Positions 47,801 to 59,770 of a DNA stretch of 64,000 bases are shown in pieces. The translations under genes and the position numbers were made by a program. The first letter of the stretch is position 1; each line of letters starts with the position of its first letter. Below the pieces are notes generated by a model, which ran no database searches, was not told the origin of the DNA, and saw only the letters and a program-made list of their open reading frames with translations. Origin of the DNA: Acanthosepion lycidas (taxonomy: Eukaryota; Mollusca; Cephalopoda; Sepiida; Sepiidae); the NCBI GenBank assembly GCA_963932145.1, contig OZ010586.1:77006087-77070086 (forward strand), written 5' to 3'.

Positions 47801-49099
47801 GCCTCTTTACTCTATTCCATTACATTTTCCCTCTCTTTCTATCATTCATTCTTTTTCTTTTTTTTCATTATCTGGCTTTTGCCAGTTATTTTCTCTTTTT
47901 TTCATTCTTTTCCCTTCTGCCTCTTTACTCTATTCCATTACATTTTCCCTCTCTTTCTATTATTCATTCTTTTTCTTTTTTTTCATTATCTGGCTTTTGC
48001 CAGTTATTTTCTCTTTTTTCATTCTTTTCCCTTCTGCCTCTTTACTCTATTCCATTACATTTTCCCTCTCTTTCTATCATTCATTCTTTTTCTTTTTTTT
48101 CATTATCTGGCTTTTGCCAGTTATTTTCTCTTTTTTTCATTCTTTTCCCTTCTGCCTCTTTATTCCATTACATTTTCCCTCTCTTTCTATCATTCATTCT
48201 TTTTCTTTTTTTTCATTATCTGGCTTTTGCCAGTTTTTTTCTCTTTTTTTCATTCTTTTCCCTTCTGCCTCTTTACTCTATTCCATTACATTTTCCCTCT
48301 CTTTCTATCATTCATTCTTTTCTTTTTTTCATTATCTGGCTTTTGCCCGTTATTTTCTCTTTTTTTCATTCTTTTCACTTCTGCCTTTTACTCTATTCCA
48401 TTACATTTTCACTCTCTTTCTATCATTCATTCTTTTTCTTTTTTCTCATTATCTGGCTTTGGCCAGTTATTTTCTCTTTTTTTTATTCTTTTCCCTTCTG
48501 CCTCTTTACTCTATTCCATTACATTTTCCCTCTCTTTCTATCATTCATTCTTTTCCTTTTTTTCATTATCTGGCTTTTGCCAGTTATTTTCTCTTTTTTT
48601 CATTCTTTTCCCTTCTGCCTCTTTACTCTATTCCATGACATTTTACCTCTCTTTCTATCATTCATTCTTTTTCTTTTTTTTCATTATCTGGCTTTTGCCA
48701 GTTATTTTCTCTTTTTTTCATTCTTTTCCCTTCTGCCTCTTTACTCTATTCCATTACATTTTCCCTCTCTTTCTATCATTCATTCTTTTTCTTTTTTTCA
48801 TTATCTGGCTTTTGCCAGTTATTTTCTCTTTTTTTCATTCTTTTCCCTTCTGCCTCTTTACTCTATTCCATTACATTTTACCTCTCTTTCTATCATTCAT
48901 TCTTTTTCTTTTTTTTCATTATCTGGCTTTTGCCAGTTATTTTCTCTTTTTTTCGTTCTTTTCCCTTCTGACTCTTTACTCTATTCCATTACATTTTCCC
49001 TCTCTTTCTATCATTCATTCTTTTTCTTTTTTTTCATTATCTGGCTTTTGCCAGTTATTTTCTCTTTTTTTCATTCTTTTCCCTTCTGCCTCTTTACTC

Positions 49100-52000
49100 T
49101 ATTCCATTACATTTTCCCTCTCTTTCTATCATTCATTCTTTTTCTTTTTTTTCATTATCTGGCTTTTGCCAGTTATTTTCTCTTTTTTTCATTCTTTTCC
49201 CTTCTGCCTCTTTACTCTATTCCATTACATTTTCCCTCTCTTTCTATCATTCATTCTTTTTCTTTTTTTCATTATCTGGCTTTTGCCAGTTATTTTCTCT
49301 TTTTTTCATTCTTTTCCCTTCTGCCTCTTTACTCTATTCCATTACATTTTCCCTCTCTTTCTATCATTCATTCTTTTTCTTTTTTTTCATTATCTGGCTT
49401 TTGCCAGTTATTTTCTCTTTTTTTCATTCTTTTCCCTTCTGCCTCTTTACTCTATTCCATTACATTTTCCCTCTCTTTCTATCATTCATTCTTTTTCTTT
49501 TTTTTCATTATCTGGCTTTTGCCAGTTATTTTCTCTTTTTTTCATTCTTTTCCCTTCTGCCTCTTTACTCTATTCCATTACATTTTCCCTCTCTTTCTAT
49601 CATTCATTCTTTTTCTTTTTTTTCATTATCTGGCTTTTGCCAGTTATTTTCTCTTTTTTTCATTCTTTTCCCTTCTGCCTCTTTACTCTATTCCATTACA
49701 TTTTCCCTCTCTTTCTATCATTCATTCTTTTTCTTTTTTTTCATTATCTGGCTTTTGCCAGTTATTTTCTCTTTTTTTCATTCTTTTCCCTTCTGCCTCT
49801 TTACTCTATTCCATTACATTTTCCCTCTCTTTCTATCATTCATTCTTTTTCTTTTTTTTCATTATCTGGCTTTTGCCAGTTATTTTCTCTTTTTTTCATT
49901 CTTTTCCCTTCTGCCTCTTTACTCTATTCCATTACATTTTCCCTCTCTTTCTATTATTCATTCTTTTTCTTTTTTTTCATTATCTGGCTTTTGCCAGTTA
50001 TTTTCTCTTTTTTTCATTCTTTTCCCTTCTGCCTCTTTACTCTATTCCATTACATTTTCCCTCTCTTTCTATCATTCATTCTTTTTCTTTTTTTTCATTA
50101 TCTGGCTTTTGCCAGTTATTTTCTCTTTTTTTCATTCTTTTCCCTTCTGCCTCTTTATTCCATTACATTTTCCCTCTCTTTCTATCATTCATTCTTTTTC
50201 TTTTTTTTCATTATCTGGCTTTTGCCAGTTATTTTCTCTTTTTTTCATTCTTTTCCCTTCTGCCTCTTTACTCTATTCCATTACATTTTCCCTCTCTTTC
50301 TATCATTCATTCTTTTTCTTTTTTTTCATTATCTGGCTTTTGCCCGTTATTTTCTCTTTTTTTCATTCTTTTCACTTCTGCCTTTTACTCTATTCCATTA
50401 CATTTTCCCTCTCTTTCTATCATTCATTCTTTTTCTTTTTCTCATTATCTGGCTTTAGCCAGTTATTTTCTCTTTTTTTTATTCTTTTCCCTTCTGCCTC
50501 TTTACTCTATTCCATTACATTTTCCCTCTCTTTCTATCATTCATTCTTTTCCTTTTTTTCATTATCTGGCTTTTGCCAGTTATTTTCTCTTTTTTTCATT
50601 CTTTTCCCTTCTGCCTCTTTACTCTATTCCATGACATTTTACCTCTCTTTCTATCATTCATTCTTTTTCTTTTTTTTCATTATCTGGCTTTTGCCAGTTA
50701 TTTTCTCTTTTTTTCATTCTTTTCCCTTCTGCCTCTTTACTCTATTCCATTACATTTTCCCTCTCTTTCTATCATTCATTCTTTTTCTTTTTTTTCATTA
50801 TCTGGCTTTTGCCAGTTATTTTCTCTTTTTTTCATTCTTTTCCCTTCTGCCTCTTTACTCTATTCCATGACATTTTACCTCTCTTTCTATCATTCATTCT
50901 TTTTCTTTTTTTTCATTATCTGGCTTTTGCCAGTTATTTTCTCTTTTTTTCGTTCTTTTCCCTTCTGACTCTTTACTCTATTCCATTACATTTCCCCTCT
51001 CTTTCTATCATTCATTCTTTTTCTTTTTTTCATTATCTGGCTTTTGCCAGTTATTTTCTCTTTTTTTCATTCTTTTCCCTTCTGCCTCTTTACTCTATTC
51101 CATTACATTTTCCCTCTCTTTCTATCATTCATTCTTTTTCTTTTTTTTCATTATCTGGCTTTTGCCAGTTATTTTCTCTTTTTTTCATTCTTTTCCCTTC
51201 TGCCTCTTTACTCTATTCCATTACATTTTCCCTCTCTTTCTATCATTCATTCTTTTTCTTTTTTTTCATTATCTGGCTTTTGCCAGTTATTTTCTCTTTT
51301 TTTCATTCTTTTCCCTTCTGCCTCTTTACTCTATTCCATTACATTTTCCCTCTCTTTCTATCATTCATTCTTTTTCTTTTTTTTCATTATCTGGCTTTTG
51401 CCAGTTATTTTCTCTTTTTTTCATTCTTTTCCCTTCTGCCTCTTTACTCTATTCCATTACATTTTCCCTCTCTTTCTATCATTCATTCTTTTTCTTTTTT
51501 TTCATTATCTGGCTTTTGCCAGTTATTTTCTCTTTTTTTCATTCTTTTCCCTTCTGCCTCTTTACTCTATTCCATTACATTTTCCCTCTCTTTCTATCAT
51601 TCATTCTTTTTCTTTTTTTTCATTATCTGGCTTTTGCCAGTTATTTTCTCTTTTTTTCATTCTTTTCCCTTCTGCCTCTTTACTCTATTCCATTACATTT
51701 TCCCTCTCTTTCTATTATTCATTCTTTTTCTTTTTTTTCATTATCTGGCTTTTGCCAGTTATTTTCTCTTTTTTTCATTCTTTTCCCTTCTGCCTCTTTA
51801 CTCTATTCCATTACATTTTCCCTCTCTTTCTATCATTCATTCTTTTTCTTTTTTTTCATTATCTGGCTTTTGCCAGTTATTTTCTCTTTTTTTCATTCTT
51901 TTCCCTTCTGCCTCTTTATTCCATTACATTTTCCCTCTCTTTCTATCATTCATTCTTTTTCTTTTTTTTCATTATCTGGCTTTTGCCAGTTATTTTCTCT

Positions 52001-52805
52001 TTTTTTCATTCTTTTCCCTTCTGCCTCTTTACTCTATTCCATTACATTTTCCCTCTCTTTCTATCATTCATTCTTTTTCTTTTTTTTCATTATCTGGCTT
52101 TTGCCCGTTATTTTCTCTTTTTTTCATTCTTTTCACTTCTGCCTTTTACTCTATTCCATTACATTTTCCCTCTCTTTCTATCATTCATTCTTTTTCTTTT
52201 TCTCATTATCTGGCTTTAGCCAGTTATTTTCTCTTTTTTTTATTCTTTTCCCTTCTGCCTCTTTACTCTATTCCATTACATTTTCCCTCTCTTTCTATCA
52301 TTCATTCTTTTCCTTTTTTTCATTATCTGGCTTTTGCCAGTTATTTTCTCTTTTTTTCATTCTTTTCCCTTCTGCCTCTTTACTCTATTCCATGACATTT
52401 TACCTCTCTTTCTATCATTCATTCTTTTTCTTTTTTTTCATTATCTGGCTTTTGCCAGTTATTTTCTCTTTTTTTCATTCTTTTCCCTTCTGCCTCTTTA
52501 CTCTATTCCATTACATTTTCCCTCTCTTTCTATCATTCATTCTTTTTCTTTTTTTTCATTATCTGGCTTTTGCCAGTTATTTTCTCTTTTTTTCATTCTT
52601 TTCCCTTCTGCCTCTTTACTCTATTCCATGACATTTTACCTCTCTTTCTATCATTCATTCTTTTTCTTTTTTTTCATTATCTGGCTTTTGCCAGTTATTT
52701 TCTCTTTTTTTCGTTCTTTTCCCTTCTGACTCTTTACTCTATTCCATTACATTTCCCCTCTCTTTCTATCATTCATTCTTTTTCTTTTTTTCATTATCTG
52801 GCTTT
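49100..52805 (+). repeat. Higher-order block: 15 monomers (1761 bp) duplicated in tandem
   Basis: Private variants recur at an exact 1761-bp offset: TTGCCCGTT at 50341 and 52102, CTTTAGCC at 50454 and 52215, CCATGACATTTTACC at 50630 and 52391, TTCGTTC at 50950 and 52711, and CATTTCCCCTC at 50989 and 52750. Conceptual translations of 49401-50870 and 51162-52631 are identical, so at least 1.47 kb is copied essentially without change. Left limit approximate. Confidence 0.88.
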
Positions 52806-53499
52806 TGCCAGTTATTTTCTCTTTTTTTCATTCTTTTCCCTTCTGCCTCTTTACTCTATTCCATTACATTTTCCCTCTCTTTCTATCATTCATTCTTTTT
52901 CTTTTTTTTCATTATCTGGCTTTTGCCAGTTATTTTCTCTTTTTTTCATTCTTTTCCCTTCTGCCTCTTTACTCTATTCCATTAAATTTTCCCTCTCTTT
53001 CTATCATTCATTCTTTTTCTTTTTTTCATTATCTGGCTTTTGCCAGTTATTTTCTCTTTTTTTCATTCTTTTCCCTTCTGCCTCTTTACTCTATTCCATT
53101 ACATTTTCCCTCTCTTTCTATCATTCATTCTTTTTCTTTTTTTTCATTATCTGGCTTTTGCCAGTTATTTTCTCTTTTTTTCATTCTTTTCCCTTCTGCC
53201 TCTTTACTCTATTCCATTACATTTTCCCTCTCTTTCTATCATTCATTCTTTTTCTTTTTTTTCATTATCTGGCTTTTGCCAGTTATTTTCTCTTTTTTTC
53301 ATTCTTTTCCCTTCTGCCTCTTTACTCTATTCCATTACATTTTCCCTCTCTTTCTATCATTCATTCTCTTTCTTTTTTTTTCATTATCTGGCTTTTGCCA
53401 GTTATTTTCTCTTTTTTTCATTCTTTTCCCTTCTGCCTCTTTATTCCATTACATTTTCCCTCTCTTTCTATCATTCATTCTTTTTCTTTTTTTTCATTA

Positions 53500-56400
53500 T
53501 CTGGCTTTTGCCAGTTATTTTCTCTTTTTTTCATTCTTTTCCCTTCTGCCTCTTTACTCTATTCCATGACATTTTACCTCTCTTTCTATCATTCATTCTT
53601 TTTCTTTTTTTTCATTATCTGGCTTTTGCCAGTTATTTTCTCTGTTTTTCGTTCTTTTCCCTTCTGACTCTTTACTCTATTCCATTACATTTCCCCTCTC
53701 TTTCTATCATTCATTCTTTTTCTTTTTTTCATTATCTGGCTTTTGCCAGTTATTTTCTCTTTTTTTCATTCTTTTCACTTCTGCCTCTTTACTCTATTCC
53801 ATTACATTTTCCCTCTCTTTCTATCATTCATTCTTTTTCTTTTTTTTCATTATCTGGCTTTTGCCAGTTATTTTCTCTTTTTTTCATTCTTTTCCCTTCT
53901 GCCTCTTTACTCTATTCCATTACATTTTCCCTCTCTTTCTATCATTCATTCTTTTTCTTTTTTTTCATTATCTGGCTTTTGCCAGTTATTTTCTCTTTTT
54001 TTCATTCTTTTCCCTTCTGCCTCTTTACTCTATTCCATTACATTTTCCCTCTCTTTCTATCATTCATTCTTTTTCTTTTTTTCATTATCTGGCTTTTGCC
54101 AGTTATTTTCTCTTTTTTTCATTCTTTTCCCTTCTGCCTCTTTACTCTATTCCATTACATTTTCCCTCTCTTTCTATCATTCATTCTTTTTCTTTTTTTT
54201 CATTATCTGGCTTTTGCCAGTTATTTTCTCTTTTTTTCATTCTTTTCCCTTCTGACTCTTTACTCTATTCCATTACATTTTCCCTCTCTTTTTATCATTC
54301 ATTCTTTTTCTTTTTTTCATTATCTGGCTTTTGCCAGTTATTTTCTCTTTTTTTCATTCTTTTCCCTTCTGTCTCTTTACACTATTCCATTACATTTTCC
54401 CTCTCTTTCTATCATTCATTCTTTTTCTTTTTTTCATTATCTGGCTTTTGCCAGTTATTTTCTCTTTTTTTCATTCTTTTCCCTTCTGTCTCTTTACACT
54501 ATTCCATTACATTTTCCCTCTCTTTCTATCATTCATTCTTTTTCTTTTTTTTCATTATCTGGCTTTTGCCAGTTATTTTCTCTTTTTTTCATTCTTTTCC
54601 CTTCTGCCTCTTTACTCTATTCCATTACATTTTCCCTCACTTTCTATCATTCATTCTTTTTCTTTTTTTTCATTATCTGGCTTTTGCCAGTTATTTTCTC
54701 TTTTTTTCATTCTTTTCCCTTCTGCCTCTTTACTCTATTCCATTACATTTTCCCTCTCTTTCTATCATTCATTCTTTTTCTTTTTTTTTCATTATCTGGC
54801 TTTTGCCAGTTATTTTCTCTTTTTTTCATTCTTTTCCCTTCTGCCTCTTTACTCTATTCCATTACATTTTCCCTCTCTTTCTATCATTCAATCTTTTTCT
54901 TTTTTTTCATTATCTGGCTTTTGCCAGTTATTTTCTCTTTTTTTCATTCTTTTCCCTTCTGTCTCTTTACAATATTCCATTACATTTTCCCTCTCTTTCT
55001 ATCATTCATTCTTTTTCTTTTTTTTCATTATCTGGCTTTTGCCAGTTATTTTCTCTTTTTTTCATTCTTTTCCCTTCTGCCTCTTTACTCTATTCCATTA
55101 CATTTTCCCTCACTTTCTATCATTCATTCTTTTTCTTTTTTTTCATTATCTGGCTTTTGCCAGTTATTTTCTCTTTTTTTCATTCTTTTCCCTTCTGCCT
55201 CTTTACTCTATTCCATTACATTTTCCCTCTCTTTCTATCATTCATTCTTTTTCTTTTTTTTCATTATCTGGCTTTTGCCAGTTATTTTCTCTTTTTTTCA
55301 TTCTTTTTCCTTCTGCCTCATTACTCTATTCCATGACATTTTACCTCTCTTTCTATCATTCATTCTTTTTCTTTTTTTTCATTATCTGGCTTTTGCCAGT
55401 TATTTTCTCTTTTTTTCATTCTTTTCCCTTCTGACTCTTTACTCTATTCCATTACATTTTCCCTCTCTTTCTATCATTCATTCTTTTTCTTTTTTTTCAT
55501 TATCTGGCTTTTGCCAGTTATTTTCTCTTTTTTTCATTCTTTTCCCTTCTGCCTCTTTACTCTATTCCATTACATTTTCCCTCTCTTTCTATCATTCATT
55601 CTTTTTCTTTTTTTTCATTATCTGGCTTTTGCCAGTTATTTTCTCTTTTTTTCATTCTTTTCCCTTCTGCCTCTTTATTCCATTACATTTTCCCTCTCTT
55701 TCTATCATTCATTCTTTTTCTTTTTTTTCATTATCTGGCTTTTGCCAGTTATTTTCTCTTTTTTTCATTCTTTTCCCTTCTGCCTCTTTACTCTATTCCA
55801 TTACATTTTCCCTCTCTTTCTATCATTCATTCTTTTTCTTTTTTTTCATTATCTGGCTTTTGCCAGTTATTTTCTCTTTTTTTCATTCTTTTCCCTTCTG
55901 CCTCTTTACTCTATTCCATTACATTTTCCCTCTCTTTCTATCATTCATTCTTTTTCTTTTTTTTCATTATCTGGCTTTTGCCAGTTATTTTCTCTTTTTT
56001 TCATTCTTTTCCCTTCTGCCTCTTTATTCCATTACATTTTCCCTCTCTTTCTATCATTCATTCTTTTTCTTTTTTTTCATTATCTGGCTTTTGCCAGTTA
56101 TTTTCTCTTTTTTTCATTCTTTTCCCTTCTGCCTCTTTACTCTATTCCATTACATTTTCCCTCTCTTTCTATCATTCATTCTTTTTCTTTTTTTTTCATT
56201 ATCTGGCTTTTGCCAGTTATTTTCTCTTTTTTTCATTCTTTTCCCTTCTGCCTCTTTACTCTATTCCATTACATTTTCCCTCTCTTTCTATCATTCAATC
56301 TTTTTCTTTTTTTTCATTATCTGGCTTTTGCCAGTTATTTTCTCTTTTTTTCATTCTTTTCCCTTCTGTCTCTTTACAATATTCCATTACATTTTCCCTC

Positions 56401-59400
56401 TCTTTCTATCATTCATTCTTTTTCTTTTTTTTCATTATCTGGCTTTTGCCAGTTATTTTCTCTTTTTTTCATTCTTTTCCCTTCTGCCTCTTTACTCTAT
56501 TCCATTACATTTTCCCTCACTTTCTATCATTCATTCTTTTTCTTTTTTTTCATTATCTGGCTTTTGCCAGTTATTTTCTCTTTTTTTCATTCTTTTCCCT
56601 TCTGCCTCTTTACTCTATTCCATTACATTTTCCCTCTCTTTCTATCATTCATTCTTTTTCTTTTTTTTCATTATCTGGCTTTTGCCAGTTATTTTCTCTT
56701 TTTTTCATTCTTTTTCCTTCTGCCTCTTTACTCTATTCCATGACATTTTACCTCTCTTTCTATCATTCATTCTTTTTCTTTTTTTTCATTATCTGGCTTT
56801 TGCCAGTTATTTTCTCTTTTTTTCATTCTTTTCCCTTCTGACTCTTTACTCTATTCCATTACATTTTCCCTCTCTTTCTATCATTCATTCTTTTTCTTTT
56901 TTTTCATTATCTGGCTTTTGCCAGTTATTTTCTCTTTTTTTCATTCTTTTCCCTTCTGCCTCTTTACTCTATTCCATTACATTTTCCCTCTCTTTCTATC
57001 ATTCATTCTTTTTCTTTTTTTTCATTATCTGGCTTTTGCCAGTTATTTTCTCTTTTTTTCATTCTTTTCCCTTCTGCCTCTTTATTCCATTACATTTTCC
57101 CTCTCTTTCTATCATTCATTCTTTTTCTTTTTTTTCATTATCTGGCTTTTGCCAGTTATTTTCTCTTTTTTTCATTCTTTTCCCTTCTGCCTCTTTATTC
57201 CATTACATTTTCCCTCTCTTTCTATCATTCATTCTTTTTCTTTTTTTTCATTATCTGGCTTTTGCCAGTTATTTTCTCTTTTTTTCATTCTTTTCCCTTC
57301 TGCCTCTTTACTCTATTCCATTACATTTTCCCTCTCTTTCTATCATTCATTCTTTTTCTTTTTTTTCATTATCTGGCTTTTGCCCGTTATTTTCTCTTTT
57401 TTTCATTCTTTTCACTTCTGCCTTTTACTCTATTCCATTACATTTTCCCTCTCTTTCTATCATTCATTCTTTTTCTTTTTCTCATTATCTGGCTTTGGCC
57501 AGTTATTTTCTCTTTTTTTTATTCTTTTCCCTTCTGCCTCTTTACTCTATTCCATTACATTTTCCCTCTCTTTCTATCATTCATTCTTTTCCTTTTTTTC
57601 ATTATCTGGCTTTTGCCAGTTATTTTCTCTTTTTTTCATTCTTTTCCCTTCTGCCTCTTTACTCTATTCCATGACATTTTACCTCTCTTTCTATCATTCA
57701 TTCTTTTTCTTTTTTTTCATTATCTGGCTTTTGCCAGTTATTTTCTCTTTTTTTCATTCTTTTCCCTTCTGCCTCTTTACTCTATTCCATTACATTTTCC
57801 CTCTCTTTCTATCATTCATTCTTTTTCTTTTTTTTCATTATCTGGCTTTTGCCAGTTATTTTCTCTTTTTTTCATTCTTTTCCCTTCTGCCTCTTTACTC
57901 TATTCCATGACATTTTACCTCTCTTTCTATCATTCATTCTTTTTCTTTTTTTTCATTATCTGGCTTTTGCCAGTTATTTTCTCTTTTTTTCGTTCTTTTC
58001 CCTTCTGACTCTTTACTCTATTCCATTACATTTCCCCTCTCTTTCTATCATTCATTCTTTTTCTTTTTTTCATTATCTGGCTTTTGCCAGTTATTTTCTC
58101 TTTTTTTCATTCTTTTCCCTTCTGCCTCTTTACTCTATTCCATTACATTTTCCCTCTCTTTCTATCATTCATTCTTTTTCTTTTTTTTCATTATCTGGCT
58201 TTTGCCAGTTATTTTCTCTTTTTTTCATTCTTTTCCCTTCTGCCTCTTTACTCTATTCCATTACATTTTCCCTCTCTTTCTATCATTCATTCTTTTTCTT
58301 TTTTTTCATTATCTGGCTTTTGCCAGTTATTTTCTCTTTTTTTCATTCTTTTCCCTTCTGCCTCTTTACTCTATTCCATTACATTTTCCCTCTCTTTCTA
58401 TCATTCATTCTTTTTCTTTTTTTCATTATCTGGCTTTTGCCAGTTATTTTCTCTTTTTTTCATTCTTTTCCCTTCTGCCTCTTTACTCTATTCCATTACA
58501 TTTTCCCTCTCTTTCTATCATTCATTCTTTTTCTTTTTTTTCATTATCTGGCTTTTGCCAGTTATTTTCTCTTTTTTTCATTCTTTTCCCTTCTGACTCT
58601 TTACTCTATTCCATTACATTTTCCCTCTCTTTTTATCATTCATTCTTTTTCTTTTTTTCATTATCTGGCTTTTGCCAGTTATTTTCTCTTTTTTTCATTC
58701 TTTTCCCTTCTGTCTCTTTACACTATTCCATTACATTTTCCCTCTCTTTCTATCATTCATTCTTTTTCTTTTTTTCATTATCTGGCTTTTGCCAGTTATT
58801 TTCTCTTTTTTTCATTCTTTTCCCTTCTGTCTCTTTACACTATTCCATTACATTTTCCCTCTCTTTCTATCATTCATTCTTTTTCTTTTTTTTCATTATC
58901 TGGCTTTTGCCAGTTATTTTCTCTTTTTTTCATTCTTTTCCCTTCTGCCTCTTTACTCTATTCCATTACATTTTCCCTCACTTTCTATCATTCATTCTTT
59001 TTCTTTTTTTTCATTATCTGGCTTTTGCCAGTTATTTTCTCTTTTTTTCATTCTTTTCCCTTCTGCCTCTTTACTCTATTCCATTACATTTTCCCTCTCT
59101 TTCTATCATTCATTCTTCTTCTTTTTTTTTCATTATCTGGCTTTTGCCAGTTATTTTCTCTTTTTTTCATTCTTTTCCCTTCTGCCTCTTTACTCTATTC
59201 CATTACATTTTCCCTCTCTTTCTATCATTCATTCTTTTTCTTTTTTTTCATTATCTGGCTTTTGCCAGTTATTTTCTCTTTTTTTCATTCTTTTCCCTTC
59301 TGCCTCTTTACTCTATTCCATTACATTTTCCCTCACTTTCTATCATTCATTCTTTTTCTTTTTTTTCATTATCTGGCTTTTGCCAGTTATTTTCTCTTTT

Positions 59401-59770
59401 TTTCATTCTTTTCCCTTCTGCCTCTTTACTCTATTCCATTACATTTTCCCTCTCTTTCTATCATTCATTCTTTTTCTTTTTTTTCATTATCTGGCTTTTG
59501 CCAGTTATTTTCTCTTTTTTTCATTCTTTTTCCTTCTGCCTCTTTACTCTATTCCATGACATTTTACCTCTCTTTCTATCATTCATTCTTTTTCTTTTTT
59601 TTCATTATCTGGCTTTTGCCAGTTATTTTCTCTTTTTTTCATTCTTTTCCCTTCTGACTCTTTACTCTATTCCATTACATTTTCCCTCTCTTTCTATCAT
59701 TCATTCTTTTTCTTTTTTTTCATTATCTGGCTTTTGCCAGTTATTTTCTCTTTTTTTCATTCTTTTCCCT
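53500..59770 (+). repeat. Higher-order block: ~37 monomers, offset 4341 bp
   Basis: 53.5-55.4 kb and 57.84-59.77 kb share private variants at offset 4341: CTTTTTATCATTC (54289 and 58630), CTGTCTCTTTACAC twice in succession (54370, 54488 and 58711, 58829), and CCCTCACTTTC (54636 and 58977). Inside, a 1407-bp (12-monomer) duplication links 54.8-55.5 kb and 56.2-56.9 kb, shown by CATTCAATC at 54886 and 56293 and TTTACAATATTCC after each. Confidence 0.82.

Noticed and set aside
39438-50634. Overlapping ORFs of 2168, 2054 and 3383 codons as giant membrane proteins
   Set aside because: They are in different frames of one satellite that lacks stops in all three forward frames. The same peptide motif appears in every frame rotation, and start and stop positions come only from sporadic monomer variants.
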